In this document: piece by piece, positions 1-8,760 of the stretch
How positions within the stretch are numbered: position 1 is the stretch's first letter
Layout: each line of letters begins with the position of its first letter
Assembly (NCBI GenBank): GCA_030745885.1
Contig: JASLNR010000050.1
Coordinates: 1 to 57,562, forward strand
Length of the DNA: 57,562 nucleotides
Direction: 5' to 3'
From: Candidatus Thalassarchaeaceae archaeon
GTDB taxonomy: Archaea > Thermoplasmatota > Poseidoniia > Poseidoniales > Thalassarchaeaceae
Notes under the pieces: generated by a model
Told to the model about the DNA's origin: nothing
Database searches by the model: none
What the model saw: the letters and a program-made list of their open reading frames with translations, nothing else
Translations under genes and position numbers: made by a program

Positions 1-107
1 GAGATCGCTTGTCCATCACCCAAGTCCACCATTTTCTCAATCAGTCTGTTTGCATCTGCGGTCAAGAACGATTCGGCAGGAGGGGTCGCATGCAGTCTAA
101 TCGTAGC
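1..107 (-). CDS. Possible 5' fragment of an unidentified gene running off the left edge
   Basis: On the minus strand, the frame that follows the TGA stop of the PrsW-like gene stays open to the window edge and has coding-like composition (about 35 codons, reading ...TADANRLIEKMVDLGDG...). No ATG or GTG opens it close to that stop; a TTG near 59 or the in-frame ATG near 30 could start it. It would follow the PrsW gene in the same direction. The fragment is too short to name, and it may be non-coding. The neighbouring sequence to the left of the window would settle it. Confidence 0.25.
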
Positions 108-1688
108 TCAGAAGGGAGTTTCCAGAGTGCGGATCCCCCTCAGTAGGCGTCGTGCTATCACGAGTACCGTAGCTATCATCACAATTGTCCATGAGATGAC
201 GATCAGACCAGTCCACCCGTCTCCCAATCCAAGCCATTCCTCAGGCGCATAGCCCGACAGGTAAGAGGTTCCGTTCCACAATGAGTGGCCAGCCATGGCT
301 AGGGCGAGTGCGGGTCCGAGCTCCTTCGGAGAGAATGAAACTGGCAGGTCAGTGGAATCTGGGAGCTTGCTGTAGCTCACTCCGAAATCCCCCCTTTCGA
401 CGGGAAGGGGTTTGGGATCCGGCGAATTCAGAGTACTCTGCTTGGGATCCAATACCAGCCAAGAGCCTCCTTGGGAGGTCTGCTCGGCCATCGCATCGCT
501 GATTGCCTCTTCGAGAGTCGGCCTCTCACCGTCAAATCCAGTTAGATCACCGTCGCCGTCGGTATCGAATCCTAGGCCTTCGGCAATGTCGATGGCGTTG
601 ATGGCAAGTGACTTGGCGCGCCAAGTCATCCTAGTCTTGAGCTCCTTGTCGGTGGCCATCCAGCCAATCGCAGTTCCGGTCATTGCAGTCCACACGGCAT
701 GACCCGGGATCGAACCTATGCCACGAATCAATATGGTCATGGAGGCGGCTAAAGGGCCACCGAGCAATGAGGAGCCGATGTATTGGAAATTCTCTATCAG
801 GGCGAAACCAAGACCGACGGTGAATCCAATCTGAAACCCATGCTTGGGGCCCTTGATGGATGGTAGGAAGAGTGCGACTGCCAACCCCTTGAACAATTCC
901 TCGCACAGAGGTGCCCCTATGGCAAGGAGAGAGAGTTCCATGGCCCAGGGAGGGAAGGACGAGGGGATCAGTTCCGGCGCCACTAGACTGTTGAAGACGA
1001 AGGCAGGGAAGGCGGATGCCATTCCCGCAATCAACCATGACTCGGCCTCCCTTCTCCTAGTAGGCAGTCCAATGAAGGATGTCGATGTCCCCCACCACGC
1101 CAGAACCGGTAGGGAGAACCCGGCTAGCCAGAGGGGGATTGCCAGAAGGACGAATAGCGCGTTGCCTGCCAGTTCAGTGGAATTCTGGAATATCAGAACG
1201 GTCAGGATAACTCCAATTGAGACCGTGACTGCAAAGATTACCCAGAGTTGTTTGCTCGGAGGCATATCGAGAACGGAGTCGTCTCTTACAAGGAATCTTG
1301 TGAAGGACGTCTTGACCGGAGTTCTCAGAGAACCCCCCTCAGGCAATGCGTGAACGGTCGAGCCTTGCTCGTTTGCGGTAGCTAGCCTGACATGGACGAG
1401 GCGAGGGCGGTGCAGTCTGGAGATGATGATTATCAAAGGAAGGCTACAAATCCCTCCGGACAGTACCAATAGCGGTTCGGAGCCGACAGTCCCGATGATG
1501 ATGAATAGCGAGGTATACATCAGGAAGAATGCCGGCAGCACCGTCCCCAGCATGCTGAGGTAAATTCTCCACGGCCTGCTGGTCCTTGCTATCCGAAGAT
1601 TGTCGGGGGGTTCGCTCAATCCCACTGGAACCATTACCCTGAAACGGCGGCCCAAAGCATCGATCAGTATTCTCTCCCCTTCCATCAT
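108..1688 (-). CDS. PrsW-family intramembrane protease-like protein
   Basis: A polytopic membrane protein of about 526 residues. Numbered from an upstream GTG at 1706, hydrophobic helices lie near residues 48-72, 78-97, 153-173, 182-204, 223-240, 255-280, 292-312, 320-346 and at the C-terminus. The PrsW signature residues are present: EELFK (E269, E270), IENFQY (E305) and GHAVW (H336), which in this CAAX-protease-like superfamily form the metal-binding site in the membrane. A soluble loop at 351-470 contains DTDGDGDLTG, which resembles an EF-hand or dockerin calcium loop. I prefer the ATG at 1688 because the codons before it resemble a ribosome-binding site (GGTGAGG). The substrate is unknown; bacterial PrsW cuts anti-sigma factors, which does not transfer directly to an archaeon. 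Confidence 0.8.
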   Translation of the reverse strand: MMEGERILIDALGRRFRVMVPVGLSEPPDNLRIARTSRPWRIYLSMLGTVLPAFFLMYTSLFIIIGTVGSEPLLVLSGGICSLPLIIIISRLHRPRLVHVRLATANEQGSTVHALPEGGSLRTPVKTSFTRFLVRDDSVLDMPPSKQLWVIFAVTVSIGVILTVLIFQNSTELAGNALFVLLAIPLWLAGFSLPVLAWWGTSTSFIGLPTRRREAESWLIAGMASAFPAFVFNSLVAPELIPSSFPPWAMELSLLAIGAPLCEELFKGLAVALFLPSIKGPKHGFQIGFTVGLGFALIENFQYIGSSLLGGPLAASMTILIRGIGSIPGHAVWTAMTGTAIGWMATDKELKTRMTWRAKSLAINAIDIAEGLGFDTDGDGDLTGFDGERPTLEEAISDAMAEQTSQGGSWLVLDPKQSTLNSPDPKPLPVERGDFGVSYSKLPDSTDLPVSFSPKELGPALALAMAGHSLWNGTSYLSGYAPEEWLGLGDGWTGLIVISWTIVMIATVLVIARRLLRGIRTLETPF

Positions 1689-1804
1689 CCTCACCAAGGG
1701 TGCCACTCAGATCGCCCATCACTCTGGGTGCCCAAGGCATCCGGTGCGGTTCCTCATCACTGTGGCAAAACACGGGAAGAGGGGTGCGATTTTGGGCTTT
1801 GGCG

Positions 1805-2005
1805 TCACATGATGGCACCGCAGGAGCCACAGTATAACTCTCGGCGGGTGTTGTCCTTCTGCATGCTCCACTGGCCGCATGCCGGACATGGTGGAAGCCC
1901 CTTCACGTTCGGCTTGACCCTTGGTCCCTGTCTAGGTCGCCTCTTGCGAGGCACGAACCAGCCCTTCTTCGGACGCTTCACCTTCGGCACGATGACACCA
2001 TTCAT
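1805..2005 (-). CDS. Small basic zinc-ribbon protein, unknown function
   Basis: A 66-residue protein with a strongly basic N-terminal half (KVKRPKKGW, PRKRRPRQG) and a C-terminal zinc ribbon built from C40-x2-C43 and C59-x2-C62. This combination suggests binding to RNA, the ribosome or DNA, but the family was not recognised. The ATG at 2005 is chosen over an upstream in-frame ATG at 2065 because the extra residues look non-coding. It is transcribed divergently from the FAD oxidase; the 87-bp gap contains the 10-mer TTCGCCCTTA that recurs in a palindrome at 49470. Confidence 0.6.
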   Translation of the reverse strand: MNGVIVPKVKRPKKGWFVPRKRRPRQGPRVKPNVKGLPPCPACGQWSMQKDNTRRELYCGSCGAIM

Positions 2006-2092
2006 TCGAGGGAAGCATTTACTCAAGAGGTTCGCCCTTAGTGGAGAACATGTCGGCCGACGCAATCATGTGGTGTGTGCCCATCGCGTGGC

Positions 2093-3028
2093 ATGCGTTG
2101 CACGGTTGTCGGTGCCGGAGTATCGGGACTGACCTGCGCAGCGAGGATGCTCGAGTGCGGTCACGAGGTCGAGGTCGTTGCAGACAAGTTCAGTCCGGAC
2201 ACTGTGTCGGACGTGGCCGCGGCAATTTGGTACCCCTTCCTGACAGCTCCCGCTGAGAGGGCTGCCGCCTGGGGGATGGTGACGTACTCCGAACTGGAGA
2301 GGCTGGCTAAGGAGGTGCCAGAGTCAGGCGTCATGATGAGGGATGGCAGGGAATACCACAGGGAGGTCGTCGAATTGCCCACTTGGAAGGACGAGATTGC
2401 CGCGTTTAGAGTCCTCAAAGTCGACGAGATTGCCGAGGGATATGCGTTCGGATGGGAGTTCAGGGCCCCGGTAATCGAGATGCAACTTTACATGCCCTGG
2501 CTGCGCTCCATGGTCGAGTCAAGGGGAGGTTCATTCAGACAATCGTTCGTAACCGAACTCTCCGAAGTAGAGGGTGATGTGGTGATCAACTGTGTCGGCC
2601 TAGGAGCGCGTGAACTATGTGGGGACGAGGAGGTACAACCTGCTCGTGGACAAGTAATCTACCTAGACCAAGACCCAGGCATAGGTCACTTCGACCAGCA
2701 ACCCGAGAGTCTGACCTACACGATTCCCCGCAGCGATGTGACAGTTCTAGGGGGGACCGCTCAGATTGGCGATTGGGGCATGGAAATCAGGGCGGGGGAC
2801 AATGAGGCAATTCTGAGTAAGGTTGAGGCCCTTTGGCCCGACCTAGATCGATCCAGAGTAGTTGGGGGCACTGTTGGATTGCGACCTTCTAGGACTGAGG
2901 TTCGGCTAGAGGCTGAGAAGGTTGAGGGAAGAACTGTGGTTCACAACTACGGCCACGGCGGAGCCGGGGTAACTCTCTCATGGGGCTGCGCAGAGGAAGT
3001 GGTCGAGATTGTGTCCCAGTCAGCGTAA
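2093..3028 (+). CDS. D-amino-acid-oxidase-like FAD enzyme
   Basis: A protein of 311 residues beginning with a dinucleotide-binding fold (VVGAGVSGL, then an acidic residue ending the second strand), followed by the DAO-type stretch AAAIWYPF and a C-terminal YGHGGAGVTLSWG that closes over FAD. The family oxidatively deaminates D-amino acids or related secondary amines to keto acids, ammonia and hydrogen peroxide. The length fits DAO (about 320-350). The ATG at 2093 sits directly before the Rossmann strand; a GTG at 2075 would add six residues. It converges with, and overlaps by 9 bp, the glutamate synthase gene. D-aspartate or D-alanine from bacterial debris is a plausible substrate (inference). 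Confidence 0.8.
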   Translation: MRCTVVGAGVSGLTCAARMLECGHEVEVVADKFSPDTVSDVAAAIWYPFLTAPAERAAAWGMVTYSELERLAKEVPESGVMMRDGREYHREVVELPTWKDEIAAFRVLKVDEIAEGYAFGWEFRAPVIEMQLYMPWLRSMVESRGGSFRQSFVTELSEVEGDVVINCVGLGARELCGDEEVQPARGQVIYLDQDPGIGHFDQQPESLTYTIPRSDVTVLGGTAQIGDWGMEIRAGDNEAILSKVEALWPDLDRSRVVGGTVGLRPSRTEVRLEAEKVEGRTVVHNYGHGGAGVTLSWGCAEEVVEIVSQSA

Positions 3029-5725
3029 GCCTTCATTTCTTCGACGTGCCCTTTCGACACGGCCCCTCTCCAGATCCCGCGTGATTTCGGATCGGGCCAT
3101 TTCCATTTCTAGCGTGCGCCTCACCATTTCTGCATTGGGGCCACCGACACTCGCGTGACCGGCCCATGCCGCCTCGGCGTGGAGGGTCTTCGATTTAACC
3201 GGGATAATCTTTCGATAGACTGTGGACGGGCTCATGACCTCGCCGCCGGCTGTCAGCAGTCTCTGCAGAGGGATGCCGAAGTGCTTCTCGTTCCGTTGCA
3301 GCATCGGATGGACGACTGCCCAGTCTGCCTCGGTCATTTCTGTGAAGGTACCTCCATTGAGTTGGGATTCCGAAAGGCGCCTGTATGGGTCTCGGACGTA
3401 GATGGCCCCCCCACTAGCCAGTGAGAATAGGTTTCCCCCCGGATACGGCGTCTCTAGGGGGACAGGCTCGCCCCTTTGGTCGAATCGCATCCCGTTTATG
3501 ACGACGAAACCGCCTCCTTTCAGCGGGTCGCCTGCCATAAAGGACTCCGCAAGGTAATCGAGGGCAGTGCCGTTGATGACCAGTTTGGGGCTGCCGACCG
3601 AGTTAATCATCGGCCTCCCTGCAGCATTACCTAGAACGAACATCGAGCCCCCCTTAGCACCATAGCCGTAGCACTGCCCTACATCGCCGTGAACGACTAG
3701 CTCACCGCTCTTGTGAATCTGGGCTACTTGGTCCTGAGCATTGCCATGCACGTGCATCTCCATGCCGTCGTTGCCGCTACCAAGGTAGTCGCCCACCGCA
3801 CCGAAGACATCGATTCGGACGCCGTGGGAATTCTGGCCGAAGCCATTGCCGATAAAACGGTGTCCTCGACAGTTTATGATGACAAAATTCTTCCAGCCGG
3901 CATCCCTTAGTGCTACCAGCTCCAAAGCTAGCGAGTCGGTTCCTTCGGGAGGGTATGGACGGGCGTCTATGACGATACTCTGCGAGGCCGAGGAGGGGGG
4001 TGGGCGGTGTCCGAGGGTGCGTTGCCCGGCGAAGCAATCGCAGGGGGAGTGGGTTGCCGAGGACACTGTCCGAATTAGAGATGCCTCCACCAAGTCGAGC
4101 CAGAGGCTGCGGCGAAGATAGCCGATGTCGTACCTCCTATCCAAGAGCAGCGTGAGCAGTTCCCAGGACCACTCGCGGCCGTTTTTCGAGGCGTCGGCCT
4201 CTATAGACTCCAGAGTGGCACGGGCTTGGGGCCAGTCCATGTGGGGAAGTGCCTCAAGTACCGTCAAGAATGCGTCTATCGCAGACTTTTCCGAGAGGTC
4301 CAGTGGTGTGTCATCGTCGGCGAGGACGAGGTCGTGATCACCGTTCGGATGGGTATCGACTATCTCCCCAAACTTATTTGTCATGACCAGTTCCTTGCCT
4401 CCCGACTCGGTGGGCCTGATATCGAACAGGAATGCGCCTCCGTCAGTGTAGGATCCACCTCTGGCATTCCAGTACTCGTCTGCGCGCCGCCAGAACCTCT
4501 TGTCCTCGGCTGACAGGCTCTCGAGAACGGCATCTATGACCTGCTTCTCGGAGCCACAGAACGCTATGCCGACCTCTCCGCGCTGGTATGCGAACACCTG
4601 CGGGCGCAGCATGCTGGTATCGGTAATCCCAATCAGGCGGTGAACAGGTCCCTCTGACTGGGCGATTATGAAGAACCAAGGGCCATCAGGGCTACCGTGG
4701 ATGTGGGTCCTCTGGATTGCGGAGTACACCTCCTGCTTGTCCTCAGGCAGCATTACGTAGTCCAGTTCGCTGGTCGGTGCGAGGCTCTCAATCACGTGCT
4801 CCATCTTGTATCCGTAGACCCTGCGATGGAGATCGAACGCAAGAGCCCCCACCTCAGTGTCCGTGAAGAAAAGGGGTTCCATCCCTCTCTGTGCGAGGTA
4901 GTCCTTGACTGCAACGTAGTTGGAGAAGTCGCCGTTATGGACCAAGGCGCAGTCGATTCCCTGGCCGAACGGGTGCGCACCTCCGGGATGCGTGACCCTG
5001 CCTCTGGTCGGATACCTGTGGTGGCCAATCCAGACGTGAGCGGTGGTGTCCTCCAAGCGGTAGTATCGAATCACATCCTCAGCATAGCCGACGATCTTCA
5101 GGATGAGCATGTCTCGTCCGTGGCTAAGCACGAAGGCGTCGGATCGGCCATCCTTCGCGTAGAACTCAACGTTCAGAGAGTGAGTCGTCTGGAACACAAA
5201 CTCCTGCTTGGCTGCCTCCTTGTCATTCGGGTCGATGGCAACGTCAAGACTGCCGGAGATGAAGAGGTCGACCTGATCCTCCCTCGGCCTAACGAAGTAG
5301 CACACCACTTCCGGCGGCTGGGTGTCCAGTGCGGTCAGATCTCTCTGCCAAGTTTCTAGAGTGGGCATCTCATGAACGCGGTCCACGTGAAAGTTGGGGT
5401 GGATATGTGACTCCTCGACAGATTCGCGGTAACTCGAGTCGAGATAGGCGACGGCATAGAGGTATGACTCTGAAAGCGTCCGGGAATCGACTCCGAACTG
5501 CTTAGGGTCGAGACCGACGAGAGCGACACCCCCTCCCTTGCCATTCCCCCTGTTCCTCATCTGCTCTAGCGAGCCGAACAGGTGGCGGCCGGCGACTGGG
5601 ACCTCGGAGGCAAGGCCTACGACGCCACACCCGCCTTCGGCTGCATCGTCATCTCGCCCCTCAAACTTGGGGATGCGTGAGTTCAACTCTCGACGAGAGC
5701 GCAAAATGGCATCGGGGTCGATCAC
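3020..5725 (-). CDS. Glutamate-synthase-like protein: class II glutaminase domain fused to GXGXG domain
   Basis: A 901-residue protein. Residues 33 to about 450 form a class II (Ntn) glutamine amidotransferase: C33 in GGCGVVGLAS would become the N-terminal nucleophile after removal of a 32-residue propeptide, and HHRYPTRG and HNGDFSN are the usual active-site segments. Residues about 585-810 form the GXGXG right-handed beta-helix of glutamate synthase (GNGFGQNSHG, GDVGQCYGYGAKGG, GGGFVVINGM). In archaea these two domains are usually separate proteins; here they are joined and the FMN domain is encoded by the gene just upstream (GTGA overlap at 5722-5725). Predicted role: release ammonia from glutamine and channel it to 2-oxoglutarate on the FMN partner. 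The region near 455-580 is not assigned. Confidence 0.85.
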   Translation of the reverse strand: MIDPDAILRSRRELNSRIPKFEGRDDDAAEGGCGVVGLASEVPVAGRHLFGSLEQMRNRGNGKGGGVALVGLDPKQFGVDSRTLSESYLYAVAYLDSSYRESVEESHIHPNFHVDRVHEMPTLETWQRDLTALDTQPPEVVCYFVRPREDQVDLFISGSLDVAIDPNDKEAAKQEFVFQTTHSLNVEFYAKDGRSDAFVLSHGRDMLILKIVGYAEDVIRYYRLEDTTAHVWIGHHRYPTRGRVTHPGGAHPFGQGIDCALVHNGDFSNYVAVKDYLAQRGMEPLFFTDTEVGALAFDLHRRVYGYKMEHVIESLAPTSELDYVMLPEDKQEVYSAIQRTHIHGSPDGPWFFIIAQSEGPVHRLIGITDTSMLRPQVFAYQRGEVGIAFCGSEKQVIDAVLESLSAEDKRFWRRADEYWNARGGSYTDGGAFLFDIRPTESGGKELVMTNKFGEIVDTHPNGDHDLVLADDDTPLDLSEKSAIDAFLTVLEALPHMDWPQARATLESIEADASKNGREWSWELLTLLLDRRYDIGYLRRSLWLDLVEASLIRTVSSATHSPCDCFAGQRTLGHRPPPSSASQSIVIDARPYPPEGTDSLALELVALRDAGWKNFVIINCRGHRFIGNGFGQNSHGVRIDVFGAVGDYLGSGNDGMEMHVHGNAQDQVAQIHKSGELVVHGDVGQCYGYGAKGGSMFVLGNAAGRPMINSVGSPKLVINGTALDYLAESFMAGDPLKGGGFVVINGMRFDQRGEPVPLETPYPGGNLFSLASGGAIYVRDPYRRLSESQLNGGTFTEMTEADWAVVHPMLQRNEKHFGIPLQRLLTAGGEVMSPSTVYRKIIPVKSKTLHAEAAWAGHASVGGPNAEMVRRTLEMEMARSEITRDLERGRVERARRRNEGLR

Positions 5726-7041
5726 TCCCCCATCTCCTTGGATATGTACTTGAGCAAGTCAGTCCTACCCCTGAGTTCCTGTACGCTGCTTAGACCGAGC
5801 TTGCGCAGTATGTCTCGCAGTCGCCACTGCATTGCCGCATACAGATTGTTGAGTCTCGACGAGCCCCAGTCCTGGTCCACCAACTCCTGCAGTTCCACGT
5901 CGGTGGTGGTCAGGCCCCACGGGCAACCCCTCCTAGAAGGCCCACCCTCGCAGTTCGAACATCGCGTACAGCCCATCCCGACAAGGTCAGTGGTACCAAG
6001 AACACAACCATCCGCGCCCAGGGCGATTGCCTTGGCGATGTCGTCCGCAGTGCGAACTCCCCCGCTTGCAATTAGGGTGACCTTGTCCCTGATTCCCTCC
6101 TTCTGGAGGAATTTGTGCACCTTCGGAATAGCTAGTTCGATGGGCATGGCGATATTCTTCTTGGCTATCTCTGGGGCCGCTCCGGTCCCCCCGTAACTGC
6201 CGTCGAGGTGGATGATGTGGGCACCCGCGTAGAAAGAACCAACCGCGACCATGTCGACGTCGTGGGGGGTGCTGACCTTCACTGCAAGAAGGGCCTGAGG
6301 GTTTACCGTCTCGACCCAGTCGAGATGCTTCGAGTGATCCTCGACGGAGTAGGTCGAATGGAATGGGAAAGGGCTGAACAGGCTGACGAAGGGAACTGAT
6401 CCCCTCATCTTGGCAACCTCCTCGCCGGCCTTTGCGGCTAAGAGGTGGCCACCCAGTCCGGGCTTGGCCCCCTGTGCGTACTTGAATTCGACAATAGGGG
6501 AGGCCTTGATTGTCCGCTCTTCAACCCCAAAGTATCCTGTCGCGACCTGAGTAATCACATTGTCCTTGATCCGGAGTAGTTCATCGGGATAGCCTCCCTC
6601 TCCAGTTGACATGAGGGTGTTCCAGCGCTTGGCGTTAAGTGCCCTGGACATCATCACGTTCACAGAGACCGAGCCGTACGACATGCCTCCGCCGTACCAG
6701 GGAATGCCGATCTCGATTTCGTTCTTGGAATCGCCCCGGCGGTTAAGGGGGAGGCTCGTATCGATCTCGTCGGAGTGACCAAGCCATTCGGACTCTTCGA
6801 GGTAGTTGAACTCCAGCCTGTCGAAGCCGCCATCGCTCTTGCCGGTCTTGAAGTTCAGGTTGTCTGGAACCTTACCGGTCTCTGCCATGTACCACGTAGA
6901 GAGAATCAATTCATCTGTCCAGCGGGCATCGCCCAAGGCCTCGGGCACGCCAAACTCGCCGAAGGCGTGCGCGTTCAATCCGTCTCTCATCAAGTGGGTC
7001 GTCTTGTTGATCAGGGTCTGGGTGGGCCTAATCCTAGTCAC
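5722..7041 (-). CDS. gltB: Glutamate synthase FMN-binding / Fe-S catalytic subunit
   Basis: A 439-residue protein corresponding to the central FMN-binding barrel of GltB. Visible motifs are GGGMSYGSVS, STGEGGYPDE, FKYAQGAKPGLGG, HLDGSYGGTGAAP and the FMN-phosphate loop ASGGVRTADD. Cysteines C358, C361, C364 and C373 (CTRCSNCEGG...GC) match the iron-sulfur cluster region of this family. It would make glutamate from 2-oxoglutarate plus ammonia delivered by the glutaminase protein encoded next. The GTG start at 7041 overlaps the upstream stop by four bases, as does its own stop with the following gene, so the three genes are probably translationally coupled. The electron donor (ferredoxin or NAD(P)H subunit) is not obvious here. 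Confidence 0.9.
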   Translation of the reverse strand: MTRIRPTQTLINKTTHLMRDGLNAHAFGEFGVPEALGDARWTDELILSTWYMAETGKVPDNLNFKTGKSDGGFDRLEFNYLEESEWLGHSDEIDTSLPLNRRGDSKNEIEIGIPWYGGGMSYGSVSVNVMMSRALNAKRWNTLMSTGEGGYPDELLRIKDNVITQVATGYFGVEERTIKASPIVEFKYAQGAKPGLGGHLLAAKAGEEVAKMRGSVPFVSLFSPFPFHSTYSVEDHSKHLDWVETVNPQALLAVKVSTPHDVDMVAVGSFYAGAHIIHLDGSYGGTGAAPEIAKKNIAMPIELAIPKVHKFLQKEGIRDKVTLIASGGVRTADDIAKAIALGADGCVLGTTDLVGMGCTRCSNCEGGPSRRGCPWGLTTTDVELQELVDQDWGSSRLNNLYAAMQWRLRDILRKLGLSSVQELRGRTDLLKYISKEMGE

Positions 7042-8543
7042 GCGTATTCACCTCCATGGTATCCGAGGATTCCTTCGAAGGCCTCGTCCTCGAGGTGCTT
7101 GACTATCATGGAACGTCCGAACTCGCCCCTCAGTCTACGAACCTCACGAATGCCCATCGCCCCGAGAATCTCCAGCAATTGGTCCCTCCACGATCCGCAC
7201 AGGTTGGTGAGACGTTGCACCGCCCAATCGTGATCGAGATTCTTCGGCAGCTTTCCCCTGACCTTGTCGCGATGCTTGAGAGAGCCGCGAGACCGACCTT
7301 GGATTGCGAAGAGGACGGGCATATCAAGAGCGACGGCGTCCATGCCCGAGATGATCGCCTTAGGAACGTGGTCAGCTCCGACGATTCCGCCGCCGCCGAG
7401 CAGGGTGACTGTGTCACGCCTTCCTTGTTCGATTAGCAGCATGTGCGCCTCCTTGAATAGGGCGGAGACGAATGCACCATCCGAATCCCTGCCGTGGAGG
7501 TCAGCTAGCAGATGTATGACCTCAGCACCAGAGTCCACGGCATTGGTCAACCTTACCTGCCAACCCTCGTCGAAGTGGATTCTAACGCCAACCATCGCAT
7601 CAGTCGCATCGGTTGCCTCCTCGAAGGCTTGCGTATCCCAGTCCTCGAGTTCAACCAAGCGGGCAGCATGGAAATCGCTTGCCCTCGCGGCATCCTCAAC
7701 AGCCAACACGGGGACGATGTTTGGGGCATCCATCCCCAATCGGGAGACAGTGTTCGCATCGAGGCAAGCCAAGGTGTCCACGAGGCTGCTGGTCGAATCG
7801 ATCACCTTGGCTAGTTCGTCAGAGCCGAGGTCGCCGGGCGGTAGGTCGAAGACTAATGGAATCTGAATTGTGAACATGTCTGGAACAGGCCCCGATAGGC
7901 TCCCGTTCCCATCGAACGACAGGTGCATCGGCTTGCTGCCGATATCGACAGAGGTCCCAATCAGTTCGCGTCCGTGGATGCCGTCCCTGCTGGGGCGCAC
8001 GATTTCGGACATGTCAGTGAGCATGCCGTCGAATCCAGGGCCGCCAAAGCGCCCCCTATAGCCCTGGCCGCGGACCGGGACCATGCCTCTCTTGGCCTCC
8101 TCGTCTATGGCGGCAATGTGGCCATGGGTTGTGTATGAGTCGCCCAGTGCAAGCATTTTCGGGTTGGGCAGCACCTTGACGAAGTCGGGGTGCTGGACGG
8201 TGCAACGCAGGCAGCCCACGCATAGCTTCGGACGCGGGGCGAAGCCTCCTACTGGTCCTGAGAACACACCGTAGGTGCAGGGCCGAGAGAAGATGACATC
8301 GAAATGGGGGAAGTACATCAGCACCTCCTTGGCGATGAACTTTGCAAGGCCGAACTTGCCGACCTTGACGAGGAACCTGTGCGGTAGTGGATCGATGTCA
8401 TCGACCTCGTTGACATCGATGTGATAACGATCGTAGCCGTCAGCGATCTCTCTGCCAATCCTAGCCGATTCCGCTCCGAACTCCTCGAGCGTGAGCGTGT
8501 TCGCTCTGCTTTCACGCTCCACGCTGGTTATCGTATCTAGCAC
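7038..8543 (-). CDS. Divergent glutamate-synthase-like FMN-domain paralogue with N-terminal Fe-S motif
   Basis: A 501-residue protein whose C-terminal 230 residues have the same barrel layout as the next gene (VTLLGGGGIVGADHVPKAI, then DHDWAVQRLTNL), but the GSYGGTGAAP loop and the CTRCSNC cluster are missing. The N-terminal part has C-x2-C-x2-C (KLCVGCLRC) plus an upstream cysteine in SRPCTYG, suggesting a 4Fe-4S site. It may be the electron-entry or structural partner of the synthase rather than a second catalytic subunit (inference). The start is set at GTG 8543: GGGGGAG lies at 8548-8554, and a TATA-like TGATTATATC at 8581-8590 sits inside the alternative ATG start at 8591, making that ATG unlikely. 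It heads a three-gene operon. Confidence 0.75.
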   Translation of the reverse strand: MLDTITSVERESRANTLTLEEFGAESARIGREIADGYDRYHIDVNEVDDIDPLPHRFLVKVGKFGLAKFIAKEVLMYFPHFDVIFSRPCTYGVFSGPVGGFAPRPKLCVGCLRCTVQHPDFVKVLPNPKMLALGDSYTTHGHIAAIDEEAKRGMVPVRGQGYRGRFGGPGFDGMLTDMSEIVRPSRDGIHGRELIGTSVDIGSKPMHLSFDGNGSLSGPVPDMFTIQIPLVFDLPPGDLGSDELAKVIDSTSSLVDTLACLDANTVSRLGMDAPNIVPVLAVEDAARASDFHAARLVELEDWDTQAFEEATDATDAMVGVRIHFDEGWQVRLTNAVDSGAEVIHLLADLHGRDSDGAFVSALFKEAHMLLIEQGRRDTVTLLGGGGIVGADHVPKAIISGMDAVALDMPVLFAIQGRSRGSLKHRDKVRGKLPKNLDHDWAVQRLTNLCGSWRDQLLEILGAMGIREVRRLRGEFGRSMIVKHLEDEAFEGILGYHGGEYA

Positions 8544-8760
8544 TCTGCTCCCCCAGATGCGAGTATGCGTGCGAAACAGCGATATAATCATTCGGTCGAA
8601 TGAACATCATATTGCAGAAATTTTGCTTGATATTGTACTTCAGTAGAAAAATATTGAACATATGAACATTAATTTCACAATAAGTTATTCAAATGATGGA
8701 ATTATCAATAGTCACAAACCATCCCTAGTTCAATTGCGCATCCCCTGAGTTGCAAGGTCG
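8544..8760. promoter_or_regulatory. AT-rich divergent promoter region
   Basis: This gap of about 215 bp is far richer in A and T than its surroundings. On the minus strand, TGATTATATC (8581-8590) lies about 26 bp before a plausible start site near 8559, followed by a GGGGGAG ribosome-binding site for the glutamate-synthase operon. On the plus strand several A/T blocks (8646-8712) could serve the MFS gene, but none is clearly best. No open reading frame or RNA gene was seen. Confidence 0.5.

Noticed and set aside
4697..5359. 220-codon plus-strand ORF
   Set aside because: It is antisense to the glutaminase domain, whose motifs are clear; GC-rich genes produce long shadow frames.
8544..8591. 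ATG start at 8591 for the FMN paralogue
   Set aside because: It falls inside a TATA-like element that is correctly spaced for a GTG start at 8543 with a GGGGGAG ribosome-binding site.
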